A stretch of DNA of 64,000 bases from Dryocosmus kuriphilus (Eukaryota; Arthropoda; Insecta; Hymenoptera; Cynipidae): assembly GCA_038277395.1 (NCBI GenBank), contig CM076193.1:142961813-143025812 (forward strand), read 5' to 3'. A program made the translations under genes and the position numbers. This document shows, piece after piece, positions 8,731 to 20,929 of the stretch. A model generated the notes under the pieces. It had not been told where the DNA came from, ran no database searches, and worked only from the letters and a program-made list of their open reading frames with translations. How positions within the stretch are numbered: the first letter of the stretch is position 1; each line of letters starts with the position of its first letter.

Positions 8731-10245
8731 TCAGCGGCCAGGGTAGCATACTTTCATATTTTCGATTAGTTCTTTAAATGGATCAGCATCTATTTCCTTG
8801 AGCCGTCGCAGCCACAAAAATTCGCAGAGGTGATCTACAAGATTGCTCTTGTGCACTCTTCCTCGTGAGAGGAAGCGTCGCAACCACCGCCAAGATGACT
8901 CGATGTTTTGAGTGTGTGATCCGGTATCGCTATTCACAAATTCCTCGGAATGATTAACACTTTGGTGAACAAATCCATGATCTTCGAGATTGGTATAGCC
9001 CTTCCAACAATCGGTGTGAATCTCTGTCCCTTCTGCTACATGCTTTTTTATTAATCTGATTAGAGTAGCCTGATCTCTCTTGTTATCGGGACAGATTTCC
9101 AACCGATAGTTGTAAGGATGACCTCGTAGTTGGTGGGAGGGCTTTAGGGGTCTAATCGGACGAGTGACCTGGAGTAGGTGAACTAGAGGGACTGTATCGT
9201 GAGATGCAGCTGCTCTGGGGAACTGGGGGTCTCTGGTCTGCGGGACCCTGACCAAGAAGCGATCCTTCCAGGGGGTAATGGCAAAGCCTCCTGGAATATC
9301 GAGGGCGCGTGTCTTCATGCCATATCTGTGAACCCATCGCCAAAAGGGGACGGCTCCAAAGAGGACAGCTCCAAAGGGAACGGCTCCAAAGTGGCGAAGG
9401 AGAGAATTCCCTGGCAGCCAGGGCTCCTCACAAGGGGTGTTGGAACAACGGGCTTCATCTGGAGCAGCTCCTCATGCCCGTCATGCGGGTGGGAGGAGAA
9501 GGGGCTCCAGGAGCACCCCCTTGTACAGGGATACGGAAGGATCTAGGGCTCTGAAACCACAGGGTCTGACCTTTGTACACGCACGAGGTGGGACTTGTTT
9601 CCACAACTGAGTGCGGGAAAGGCGGTGTGGCACAATGGACTTATAGTCTGAGTGCCGGGGGAGGAGGTGGTTTTAGTGGGTAGGGGCCGTCAGGCCGAGT
9701 CCCACACTCAGTTCATCAAAAGGATTTCCACCTCCTCCTCCGCCAAACAAAAAAAAAAAAAAAAAAAAACGATGATCTCTGTGAATAATTCCGAGGATCC
9801 ATGATCCTTTCACTACACGTCCTTACTCGTATTTTCGACGCCCGACCTTGCACTCATCTATTTCAACTACTTCATCGACAACTGGAATGCGACCTTTCTC
9901 TTCGAAGTGACTGTCAAGAGCAACCATGCAGATCTCCCTACAAAAAGAGAAGCGGTCTGCAACAGTTTCTCGCGAAATCGACTGAACTTCGACAATGCTA
10001 CAATCCCGGATGGTTTGTTCGAAATTGAAGCCTACAGCGAAACAATAAGAAATAAGCATACATGCCGCTGCGGAAATGTGACACCTCTCAAACCACGTAT
10101 TTTCCGTAACGGTATTTGTGTGACGATACTTACCTGCTTTATAACACAAGAACTGACCGAAAGTCATTTCAGACTCTAAAAAAGTAATTTTTTTCTTGTG
10201 TTTTGAGCAAAATCGTTCAGTCGGAATGAGTTCAATTTGTCTCAA
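8731..10245 (-). pseudogene. Merlin-type DDE transposase, split by a retroposon
   Basis: The minus strand reads an N-terminal half (10,245-9823) and a C-terminal half (9125-8731) of a Merlin (IS1016/ISXO2-like) transposase. These enzymes cut and rejoin element ends with a DDE active site. The first Asp lies in VVEIDECKVGRRKYE near the end of the first half, the second in IHTDCWKGY and the Glu in HTQNIESSWRW; all three are present. A stop follows KYE (just below 9823), after which the frame continues GRVVKGSWILGI up to the insertion. Joining across the 9-bp target duplication keeps the frame, so the insertion struck a largely intact gene. The CSKHKKK segment near the N-terminus is a degenerate counterpart of the usual zinc-binding part. 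Element ends were not found. Confidence 0.8.
9126..9770 (+). mobile_element. Poly(A) retroposon (SINE-like) inside Merlin
   Basis: A 645-base GC-richer insert ends in a run of about 19 A (9751-9769). GATGACCTC (9117-9125) and GATGATCTC (9771-9779) flank it as a 9-bp target duplication with one mismatch. Near the 3' end an A-box-like TGGCACAATGG (9628-9638) and a B-box-like GGCCGAGTCCC (9693-9703) suggest tRNA ancestry. Unusually, most of the body lies upstream of the tRNA-like part. A short GGCTCCAAAGGG motif repeats three times at 9348-9395. No conserved frame is seen; it moved by reverse transcription, presumably using a LINE enzyme supplied elsewhere. Confidence 0.7.
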
Positions 10246-10540
10246 CCACTAAAGAGTTTTTTTTCTTTTTTGAAGAATCATACTCAGACTGAAAATATTA
10301 TATTTTTCATCCATGTTGGTTAGAACTCGAGAGAAGAAAACTTCGAAAATAATGAATGCACGCATGAAACACACGCCTATTAGTACTTCGAGCGCGGACG
10401 GTAGAGAAAGACCTGCCGCTTATCGCACTAAAGTTTGTTAAATTTTATCAGATGTATCACTAATTTTCTCGAAAACTATTACTTGCAGATAAAAATATTA
10501 CAGACAAAATATGTGTAACTCGATTATATGTACAAATTTT
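10246..10540. other. Merlin 5' flank; no further feature recognised
   Basis: Non-coding sequence upstream of the Merlin transposase on the minus strand. The element's terminal repeat may lie here, but I could not match it to the other side. Confidence 0.35.
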
Positions 10541-10905
10541 GTTCCCAATATTTGGTAATATTGTGCGTATTTGTTTAGATAAACGCAAAAAACGTGACCG
10601 AACGTATTTCCGTAACTTTCTTCGTCTTTTTCTTGTTTTTCCAACGCAATCCTCTTTTTCTGGAGAAATAATGGTTTTAGACAAAAAGTGTTTATAAGCA
10701 AAAGGATGTATTTTCATACTAGCTAAAACTTTTGTTCAAAATCTTCTTCAAAATTCTGCGTATTTACTGAGATAAACGCAAAAAACTTGATTTTTATGGT
10801 ATTTTTTTATGGTTTTCACCACGAAAATCGCCTAGTCGCCAATTTTTACTAGCATATTCGTAATCAGCGCGTCAAAATACATGAGTACACGAAGTTTCAA
10901 TAAAA
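10540..10905 (-). repeat. ~320-bp satellite unit, inverted copy 3
   Basis: Reading the minus strand, this matches copies 1 and 2 from CAGCTGAATTTTCC through GACGCGCTGATTACGAATATG to GTTCGGTCACG. It then re-enters the TTTTTTGCGTTTATCT segment at about 10,540-10,595 as a partial next unit. It lies opposite copy 2, so the Merlin region sits between inverted satellite copies. Confidence 0.75.
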
Positions 10906-11939
10906 TGGGAAAATTCAGCTGTTCGGAACTTTATCCCAAAATCCATTTATCCTTAAATGAGGCTACGTCAAGTGTGCACATTCGAAGTCCTTTCTTCTTC
11001 ATTTTTGCACTTTCGCTGAGCGTCACATTTTCCAGAGTTGACAGTAATAATTTTGGGATCATCAATCTTGTCTAAGTTGAAATCCCATTTCACAATGATG
11101 GAATACCAAAATGTCATTTATAATTCTCGGACTGATAAATGTACAAAGAACTGTATGTAAAATAAATAACTAATATCTTTTGTTTTTATTTCAGGTGAGT
11201 CCAGTTTTGCAGAAAATTTCCATTATGGTCTTTGTGAGTAAAACAGATGCAACTTTAAAATACCTTAAGCATCTTTGAAATACTTAAAGCATTAATAAGA
11301 AGCCCTTTTTAATAAAAAAATTTAATGTATTATAATATAACTATATAACTAATTCATATGAACGAATAAAATTAGAATACTTAAGAATTTAAAAAATTTC
11401 TACAAGAATGATACCTATTATTTTAATTAACTTTTCAGATACATTATGTTTCTAATTTAAATAATATCTAAGAAGAAATCAGTTGATGTGATTCAAAATA
11501 AACCAGGGCTTATAGTCTCGAGCGGTTTTCAACTATTAAGTAACACACCTTCAATTTACTAAACCCATATTTAGTCGTGCTTTGCAGTTATAATGACACG
11601 ATAGTATCGACCAAGGTCTACAGCCTATCGTGTCGTATAAAATAAATATAATTTTAAGCTCATAACGTGAATTATTATGCAGGACACTTGATTGTTAATA
11701 ATGTTTATTGTACTTTACTTGCCAAATTTACATAATCAAATATGCTGATTATGGATTATGCCGTTTTCGGTCCGTTCCAGTGAACATTCGTGCATGCTAA
11801 AACTTTAATTATGTATTTTATGTATTATTATAAATTATGATGACGAATTATAATTATATATTATGAGTTATGAATGTATTTAAAGTGTATATTTAAAGTT
11901 TGTCTTTTAAATCACAGTTTAAAATAATTTAGATTGTCA
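10906..11939. other. No recognised gene
   Basis: AT-rich sequence with short chance frames. The one visible structure is a 10-bp hairpin, GACACGATAG at 11,595-11,604 with CTATCGTGTC at 11,625-11,634. Confidence 0.5.
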
Positions 11940-13480
11940 TTTCTGAATGGTTGGTTCTTAATTGTCAATAATTACTTTATTTGGGTACTGATAGTTTTCG
12001 ATTAAGTGATTATAATTTTTCGTTCGGAAATAATGCGGTTTTTGGTTGAATAGTGATAGTTCTCGAAAGGCTGATTATTTTTTTAAATAATTGGTTTCAA
12101 CTGGGTACTGATGTTTTTTCATTAATGATACTTAGTTTTCGGTTCAGTAAGAGTTTTTGGAAGAGTAATGATAGTTTTCAGTTTTATACTCCTGGTTTTC
12201 AATTAAAGAATTATGGTTTATAGCTTTTTAATGATCCGTTTCAATTAGACGATCAGAATCATCGGCTGGATGATGATAGTTTTCGCAGATGATAGTACTC
12301 AATTTGTAGTTATGCTTTTTGATCCTTAATGCCTTGTGTACTGATGGTTTTCGTTTGGCCACTCATATTGGCGTTCATAAATTATATCTTCAGTTGTGTC
12401 ATGATGGTTTAAAGTTTGCTAAGGGTTTTTTTTTATTCGAGTACTGACAGTTTTCAATTAGATAATGATAGTAGTTCCACAACAATGATATTGGGTTGGG
12501 TGATGCTGGTTTTTGATTAGTATATGATGAATTTTATTTAGGAACTAATTTTTTATAGTGAATAATGATGATTTTCAGTTAGATGATTATAATTTTCGAC
12601 TAGAGGATTATGGTTTTTAATTTGTTAATTATTGGTTTTAATTTAATACTAATAGTTTCTGGATGGGTAATGATAGTTCTAAGTTGATTAACTATGATTT
12701 ATAGTTTATTAATGATAGATTTCAGTCCAGAACTAATGATTTTCGGTTAGGTGGTACGATAACAATAACAATAGATAACAATAGTTTTCAATTATGTGGT
12801 GATGGTTTCCAATGTTTGATGATTTTTTGAAATTAAAGGTACTGATGGTTTTCATTTGAATTATGTTAGGTACTTGATAGAATGATGGTTTCTAGTTAAT
12901 TGCTAACGATGAGTATCAATTAGAAGCTAATGGTGTTCGGTTAGATACTGCTAATTTTTGGTTCGAAAACCATTGTTTTCGACTGGACGATGATAGTTTT
13001 CAGCAGGGTGTTGATTGATTTTTTTCTTTAGTTTTATGTCAGTTGACAATGGTGATTTTATCTTTGTTAATGGTAGGTTTCCATTAGGTATTAATGTTTC
13101 TTGGTTGGATGATGATAGGTTTCGGTTCAGTAATTATGGTCTTTAGTTTGATGATGATGGTCTTCAGTGCGGTAAAAGTGATTTTCGGTAAGGTGGTGAT
13201 AGTTTTCAATATAATATTTCTGTTCGTCAGTTAAAGCCTGATGGTTTTGTGTTTGTTAAAGATAGTCATCAATTAGGTACTAATGTTTCTCAGCTGGATG
13301 ACGGTAGTTTTTAGTTCGGTAACTGTGTTCTTCAGTTGGGTGATAAAGGTTTCCAATCTCTGATGATGTTTTATAGTTTGTTAATGATATGTTTCATTTA
13401 AGTACTGATGGTTTTCGGTTGGATAATGATTGTTTTCAATTTGTCAATCCTTAAAAGGGACTATGTTCGATTGGATGAGA
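11940..13480 (+). repeat. Degenerate GATGATAGTTTTCGGTT-type tandem array
   Basis: About 1.5 kb of the plus strand is built from variants of GATGATAGTTTTCGGTT and TACTGATGGTTTTC. It is the same family as 2440-3225, on the same strand. The unit spacing varies (roughly 17-40 bases), consistent with an old array broken by many small changes. No frame stays open across it. Confidence 0.78.
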
Positions 13481-15130
13481 GTCTAAAAACTGATACGAGA
13501 ACTTTTTTCGACTTAGTTGGATTTTTGTGGAAATTTATACATACGTTTGCGTGGCGACGTTGACCCAGTTATACATGTTACATATACGTGCCACACACGG
13601 TACAGGAAAACCGCAACCAGTAGGAGGATCGTCAAGGCACGAGACGGAAATGAACGAACTCTTACATTTTCTCGGTTATTCTGGCCATTCCCTATATATA
13701 AGTCTGGAGTGTCAGGTTCTCCAGGTCGAGTACGGGTCGGCACCGAAATAGTCGCGCGTTGCATCATTTCGTGAAACACCGAAACCCGAGACTTTGCGAA
13801 TCTGCTCTTCAATCGTCCCAGAAAAACAGTAATGCGCCTGAAATATTAATCCATCCAAAACAAATGTCTTCCCCTGAAATTGCTCAATTAAGGCCAGTTG
13901 CTCATTAAAATAAATCGATTATAAGTCTTATCTAATTTTGGGTAATTATATAACTCTTTGGAAATGAATGAGGTTTTCTTTTAGAAGGAGTCTTAGTTTT
14001 AAAAATGGGGTATTAAATTAGAATTTTTTATCAATTTGCCGATGTTTAATTAGACAAAGCAAAAACTTCTGAGAAAAGAGAAGGCAAAGGAAAAGGTGTT
14101 TGAAATGCATATGAAATGGTGCGAAGCTCGCGGCGCATGCCACTTTTGAATCTAAAAAGGAAACTCGTTTTGCTCTGATGCGCGTTTTAATAATACGCCG
14201 CTATGTCTCGCGCGGTTGGCTAAAATGCATTTGCTGATAAGTAAGCCAAAGTACAAAGCGGTGAAATCCAGAGGGCGGCTTCCGCAATTTCTGTGTTGTA
14301 GCATGCGCCCTTGCATACAGAGAATTTATGTGGAAACTTATATGTGTACATTGTACAATGCACATTCTACGTTATAATGTAATAAAGCGAGAAGAGAGTC
14401 GATTAAAGCCCAGACCTCACGTCAAGCCAAGAACATCTGGTTAAGGTTCCATATTCTACTCGTTAAGTCAGAAAATCATTCTTCTCCTTTGAATGCTAAA
14501 TAAATGACAAATTCACGTTAATTTCTTAGAAAATCTTGCCCTAGATATTTTCATTAAAAGCTATTTTCAGAATGGTAAATATTTTATCTTCAGAATGCTG
14601 ATGTGACAAAAGCATCAGTATTGAAGTCAGAGGGAAACAAATGAAGGAAAAAATATAAATCGAAGGTCAGGGGTGAATAAAAAAAAAACTTTTATGAGTT
14701 CGACTTTTGGTTCAGAGGAAGTTAATTTCCGTTGATCTTTCAGCGAACATACAAATCCCCGTAATGGATCCAATAGAGCGAGGCGTAGAAAACGTCTACT
14801 AAACCGATAAGGAATACGAATTTGTGGATGAAAGGTGGCAAATTTCCTCTTGACGACTACATTTATTATGTATTGAATGGCCCATTGACCTCCGACAAGA
14901 GGGACTGATTCGTAATGGAAATCGACGTCCAGCAAGTATACAATTCCTCTCCTTTTTCTCCGTATTTTCAATATTTGATGTGTCAATCTTAAAACCCCTT
15001 TCAGACACTCAACAGTCAACGTTTAGTATACTTTCACAAATATATAATTTATTATGCAAAGAAATTAGCAGATTAAATTTAGAATTAGGAGTACTATCCT
15101 TCCGTTGACAAGGAAATATTTATTCAATAG
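13481..15130. other. Low-repeat stretch with unassigned short frames
   Basis: This is one of the few parts without obvious repeats. At 13,510-13,820 the sequence is GC-richer, with overlapping frames of 85-99 codons on both strands and a TATATATAAG at 13,693-13,702 followed by a TCAGG at 13,712. At 14,627-15,019 the minus strand has a 130-codon frame with no domain I recognise. Around 14,100-14,300 is a GC-richer patch. Any of these could be a host exon or promoter fragment, but nothing shown here establishes that. Confidence 0.25.
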
Positions 15131-15203
15131 GAATGGAAGTTCATGAAAGTGTAAAAATTAAAAGTGGAGAGCATGCAGAGGCAAAATACAATAATAAATT
15201 ATA

Positions 15204-17752
15204 CAGGGTGGGGAAAAAGTATGGAAACACCTATAAATATCGTAAGATTAGTGAAAAAAAACTAAAAATCAAGGTCAAATTCTTAGGTAACCTTTTAACG
15301 AGGAATCCAACGATGACCTTGGATTTAACCTTGAACCTCCATTTCGAGGTCAACTTTGTTTTTTGTAATGGGAACACATATTTTTGATGCCAGGTTCGAA
15401 AAGAGCGGTAAATTTTACGTTCAGATACGTAACTTTCAACTAAGAATCGAACGGTGACCTTGGATTTAATATTGAACCTCAATTTCAAGGTTATTTCAAG
15501 GTCAAGTTTGGTTTTTATAATGGGAACACATATTTTTTCTGACAGATTCGAAAAGAGCGGGAAACTTTATTCGAAAACTTTGTCTTATTTAAATTTTAAA
15601 AAGGTTTCACATCACGTACGTATGGCTTTCCAAAAATCACGCACTTATTTAAAAGATATTGTCTTGAAACAAAAAATTCTTTATGTAAAAAGTAATTTAT
15701 TGAATAAATAAACTTTTAAAATTAAAATCGCTTGATTAATACATTATTGGTAATAGGCAAGTTAAAATAGCACCTTGTAGTTGCAAGAGGAAAAGTGTTT
15801 GACAAAACCGTCAAATTTCTTGATCGTTAATTTTTTCTTTGTAAAAAGTAAATATTAGATTCTCTTAATTTTTTGTGGGTTTTTAATAACAACATTACAC
15901 CTTTTCTTATTAACTCATTATTGTTACACTTTGTAGTTAAAATGATTCCTTTTTCCGAAAGAGAACGCATATCTCTTCTAATGATGAGGGGTTTGGGGTG
16001 ATCTGCATAGGTCATACACTAATGTGGCTGATCTTTTAACAAAATATTCCGAAACAATGGTACATCTTTATCAAAAGGAACAGTTGCAAATACTGTCAGA
16101 TGTTTTGAAGAAACGGGTTCTGTTCGAAATCGTCGTGTTGTTGGTCGAGCATCGACAGCAACAAACGAAGAAAAATCTTTAGATGTTTTACAGTCTTTTA
16201 TTGAAAATCCTCATGAAACATTTCGATCTGTGACTGCACAACACGACATCGATTATAAATCTGTTTTAAAAATTTTGAAGGTAAACAGTTTCCATCCCTA
16301 TAAAATGAAACTTGTGCAAGAGTTAAATGAAGATGATCTTGATCGTCGTATTGAATTTTGTGAGACAATGATGGAAATGATAGATGAAAATCCACAATTT
16401 TTGGAAAACATTGTCTTTTCAGATGAAGCAACGTTTGAGTTAAATGGCAATGTTAATCGTCATAACTTCAGGTATTGGTCTGATACAAAATCCCCACTAG
16501 ATGAGAGAAAGTCACACCCAATATCTTAAAAAATTGAACGTACGGGCAGGAATTGTAGATGACGAAATAATAGGTCATTTCTTTATCGAAGGAAATTTAA
16601 ATGCGGAAAGCTATGAACATCTACCACAAAATCAAATTGTTCCAGCAATACGAGCTAGATAAAGAGTTGATTTTGAAAATACATGGTTTCAGCAAGATGG
16701 TGCACCACCACATTATGGAGTTCGTGTTAGACAATTCCTGAACGAGACGTAATAGAGTGGACTTCATGATCTCGAGACTTAACACCGTTAGACTATTTCT
16801 TATAGGGTTATTTGAAAGAGCGCTTACCTATACCGAACTAATCTACAAAATCTTGAAGAGTTAAGACACAGAATTGTTCAAGAGAGATCATTCGCAATGC
16901 AGTTCAATAATTTTACAACAGGATTGGTTACTGTCAAGAGGCGAATGGAAAACAATTCGAGAATCTGTTGTAAAATCATTTATTTGTCAACATACTGCAT
17001 GAAAGTTCCTGACAAAGTGAGAGGCAAGGGGAACTCACTCTAAAAAAGCACCCCGAAGAGAACACAATCCTACGTCCACGTCGTTGTTCCTGGGTAGCGC
17101 TGAAACAAGGAATATGCGATAAAAACTTTTCTGCGGTAAATAAAGTTACTTGAGGCATGAACTTGGTTATTATTTTTTATTACTAATTCCGAAAGATTTC
17201 TAAGAGGTCCCAAGTTAGCGTAATATAACATTTATTTGAATTTATGTGACAAAGACGTCACTTTGACCTCAGATCTAAATAATATCTAGTAGTAAAATCT
17301 CCCTCTCTTTTCGATTCCGGCATCGAAAATATGGGTCACTCTTACCAAAAACAAAGTTAATCTTAAATAACCTTCAAATTGAGGTTCAAGGTTAAATCCA
17401 AGGTCACCGTTGGATTCCTCCTCACTAATTCCGCGAGATTCCTAAAAGGTTCCATGGTAGCGTAGTTTGACCATTGCTTGATCCGTAGAGGTGACCCTGA
17501 CTTAAAGTCTAAATACACATCTGAACGTATAATTTCACACTCTTTCCGAATCTGGCACTAAAAATATGTGTTTCTACTAAAAAAAAAACAAATTTGACCT
17601 TAAAATAACCTTGAAATTGAGGTGCAAGGTTAAATACAATGTCACCCTTGGATTCCTTGTTAAAAGATACCTAAGACTATGACCATGGTTTTTAGTTTTT
17701 TTTACTAATTTTGCGATATTTATAGGTGTTTCCATACTTTTTCCCCACCTCG
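15204..17752 (+). mobile_element. Tc1/mariner-type element with long complex TIRs
   Basis: Both ends carry GGTGGGGAAAAAGTATGGAA followed by ACACCTATAAATATCG, in opposite orientation, flanked by TA (15,202-15,203 and 17,753-17,754). The subterminal regions (to about 15,580 and from about 17,240) contain repeated AAGGTCA and CAAGGTTAAAT(C)CAAGGTCACCGTTGGATTC-like motifs, two per end. They could be transposase binding sites. The interior holds a decayed transposase, so the copy is non-autonomous. Confidence 0.85.
15942..16975 (+). pseudogene. IS630-Tc1-mariner transposase remnant
   Basis: Three-frame reading gives a continuous match in style to the insect transposases with an N-terminal helix-turn-helix and a C-terminal DDE domain. 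It starts MIPFSERERISLLMMRG at 15,942. Active-site landmarks are FSDEATF (about 16,418), WFQQDGAPPHYG (about 16,684) and DLTPLDYFL (about 16,770-16,800). The three aspartates survive, but there are frameshifts after MMRG and around 16,500, stops at 16,660 and 16,750, and a lost stretch before DLTPLDYFL. The longest open piece is 16,230-16,529. NLQNLEELRHRIVQE closes the domain. It cannot make a working enzyme. Confidence 0.82.
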
Positions 17753-18060
17753 TATATTATATATAAAATTTGTTTTACGAACAGAAAGCATGGACTTAAT
17801 TGAAGGCAGTAAAGAGGTAACGATCCACGAGATATCCAGGCGTTTAATATTCCAGCCGTTTCATGCTGTTAGGTGTATGGAACATGTTAAATCAATTTCA
17901 CAGGGAACCATATAAACGTCACGATGACAGAACGCCATGCAAATATAGTGCGAAATTCCTCTGTAAATAGATAGAGACGATTGTATGGTCATTAACTCTC
18001 CAGGACCTAAATTAATTTCAAGTTTTGCAATTTATATCGCTTTTTACTGTAGAGAATAGT
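17753..18060. other. No recognised feature
   Basis: AT-rich flank between the Tc1/mariner element and a purine-rich tract. Nothing stands out. Confidence 0.4.
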
Positions 18061-18870
18061 ATGGTAAACGGGAGGTGGAGGCGGTAATGTGGATAATGAT
18101 GAAATAGGAACTTAGGTGCACAGTAACGTTGAAAAAGTTTATCTAGGAGAAGGGGAATGAGGGACAGAGTAAAGGGAAGAAAGGGGTAGGAGCGTATGTG
18201 AGATGGCTTAAGGAAAGTGAGTGCGTAAATTGGTAGTGTTTGACACGGGGGTATTATATAAAAGGGGTTTATAAGGGAGAGGAGAAGTGGGAGAAAATGA
18301 GGTTGTCGGGTGGGTTCTGTGGGAAAAGGTATAGGGTTAATGAGGCAAAAGGGGAGGGGGTTGTAAATGTGGAACGTAAAAAGGAGCTAATGAGCTAAGA
18401 AAAGTAGATACCAAAATTGAGGAGCAAAGGAAAGAGTCAGGGTTGGAGGAGTGAGGTGAGAGTAGAGGAAATGAATAGGGACTAAAGGGGTCGGAGATCG
18501 AGACGAAAGAAGGTGAGAATGTTACTTACGGGTAGAAGTTGATCATAGCCGTGGGGGTATAGTTAAAGTGTCATGGATCATAGAAGCTGAGAGGAAAGGA
18601 AGGTAAAAAGGTTGGGGGTAGGTGAAGGCAAAATTTCAGGGGAAGGAGTGAATAATGGGAAGAGGGGATGAATAATATGGGGATATAAGGAATGCATTTA
18701 GGAGAGTCGGGAAGAGGAGAGTGAGGTGGTGGGATGGTGGGGTAGAAAGAGATGGTAGTGGGTAGGATATGGGTAGGAGGTATACGATTGAAAAATTCAG
18801 AGGGTGTGCTAGTGAAAAGGAGGGGTTAGTGAGCTGGTAGAAGGGAAAGGGGGTAAGTATTGGGATGGTT
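18060..18870 (+). repeat. Purine-rich (GA-rich) tract
   Basis: About 800 bases in which the plus strand is overwhelmingly A and G, with recurring GGGGAGG, AAGGGG and GTAGGAGG motifs. Similar purine tracts lie at 21,590-22,215, 51,720-52,335 and 53,573-54,280, and the complementary form at 48,420-49,086. It looks like a decayed long-period repeat. No gene. Confidence 0.7.
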
Positions 18871-20870
18871 TTTAATTATTATACCTCTAGTTATATTCTT
18901 TTCTTATTCTGTGTTTTTTCAGCGAGATCTTGACATTTTCCAATACTATATTTTTAGAAAAAGTTTTTCTGTTTTTATTGTAGTAATTTTAGGTTAGCTG
19001 AATATGGAAATTGCTCTAACACAAATCTCTCTTGCATATAATCCAAATCTCTTTGGCAGCACAGCGGAACGTTGGGGCGGATTACGTCAGTAGTTGTAAT
19101 TAAACAAACAATGAAAGAGACAAGTACCGATGAACAAATCAACTTTACGACTCCTTTTGTTCCTCGAATGACTATTAAGGTTCTTACGAGCTTTGCTCTC
19201 TTTTCGATGCATCTTTGACCTATTGTCATTTACTAAACGCATCTTAGATGAAAGGGTTTCATTTTGTCATGAATGTTTGTCTCTTCGTTAGAGATTTTTT
19301 GTTTTATGCAAATGCAATTTATATAGTATATTCTTTAAAGTTTGTTATAAAAGTTGTATTTGAAGCCGATTATTTTTGAATTTCAAGAGAAAAAGGCAAC
19401 TTCAATAGAAAATTGTCCAATCGGGTAAAAGTCCCTTTAAAAAAACCACAAAGAGCGGAGAGTGGAAGTTGGAATAGAAAGAATAAAAATGTAACGGGAC
19501 AGATACTTCTAATTAGAGCAACGTTCAGAATATATATTGCTGCGAATCAGAAAGGACTTTTAACTCTACCTGGAATCAAAATTTCAGAAATCACAATAAA
19601 GACTTGACTAATTGCCCTAGAGCATATAAAAAAGAATTAGAATAGTTGTGAAATATCACTCAAGAAATCATAACACAATTTTCCACATGACCCTTCTGCG
19701 ACTCCTGTATACTGTGTGGAGAGGAATTTACATACAAATTTTCACCACGCGCGTAAATAAACCTATTAATGTCCAGTCGGGATTTCCACCCAAAGTTTTG
19801 ACCTTTCAAACAATGCGAAACTCTGAAATGTTTGCAAACGAAAGAATTCGCTTTCCGATCGATTTTGAATTCCACAAAACCGTGCAACGGACTAGCAAGT
19901 TGAAATTAAATTTCTCGATTTTCAGTTCATATTTGAATTCTTGAACTAATCGTTGTTCAAACTTTTCAATTTATTCTATATTTCAATGAAGTGACGTTTT
20001 ATTGAAATATTATTTACTCTGGTTAAGAGATTTTTTCATTAAATTTCGAGAAACCCTGTAGGAGCAAACTTTCTCGAATTTCTTGCTAGATTGGCAAGAA
20101 AGAGGATTACGAATTTATGAATATATGAAGACCGTTGAACTTTTGGAAAAATAGTTGCACAAAACCGAGATGATGACAATAGAGGTTTGCAAATGCAAGA
20201 AGAAATTCAAGCTAAATTGAGAACTACTCAACATACTGCATTCGAGTTTTTGCATTTCAGAAAACTTGCAGTAACTTCTACGAATGGCGAATGAACAGAA
20301 AATATGGTCTTTCCCATTGTGGGACTGTTGTGCAAACGAGTATTGTCTAAAGGAGAATAAAACTCGAGAAGTGCACGAGTCTACTCTGAAAGTCAAACTT
20401 CCAAATTAATTAATAAATTAATGACTGATTTTCCCTTGTATTAACGTCAATCTAAAAACACAATATAATTTTTTGTTATGCAGTTAATCTATTGTGATAT
20501 AAATGAAATAAACACTTTTTATATTCCTTCGGATTGAAAATCCTAAACAAATCCAATACAGGTGACATTGATCTGATTTATTGTCATCATTCATTTGTGT
20601 ATCCCAAAGAGTTCGACCTTTCTTGAGTATGTTTCCTTAACATTGGCACCCTTTTGGGGATGTTCTCCATTTTCACACGCCAATGCTTTTACAGATCCCA
20701 CTGGAATATATTTTTCATGCTAGCTTTCAACGCTCCTTCCCTCCGCCATTCGGGAGAAACTTAGGTCGAGAAAACGTTTTGATACTAAACATTTGCACAG
20801 CCTTGAAGATCAGCCTGGCATAGTTTGAGTACCGACATTGCCAAAGAAAGTTATAATTCTTTTTTTTTCA
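18871..20870. other. No recognised gene
   Basis: AT-rich sequence. Short frames at 18,975-19,229 minus, 19,648-19,944 plus and 20,115-20,396 minus overlap frames on the other strand and show no motif. Confidence 0.45.
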
Positions 20871-20929
20871 AACACATTCATTCAAATATTTATTTTACTA
20901 TACTATCCCTCCGTTGTTTTTTTTCTTCA

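Noticed and set aside
9199..9554. Plus-strand frames of 81-115 codons
   Set aside because: They lie inside the poly(A) retroposon and do not resemble any protein I know.
9620..9710. Stand-alone tRNA gene
   Set aside because: A- and B-like boxes are present but no cloverleaf forms by eye, and the stretch is part of a poly(A)-tailed insert.
13685..13730. TATA box plus initiator as a promoter
   Set aside because: The TATA-to-TCAGG spacing is shorter than usual and no gene follows that I can support.
14627..15019. 130-codon minus-strand frame as a host gene
   Set aside because: No recognisable domain, start context or splice evidence; an overlapping frame is nearly as open.
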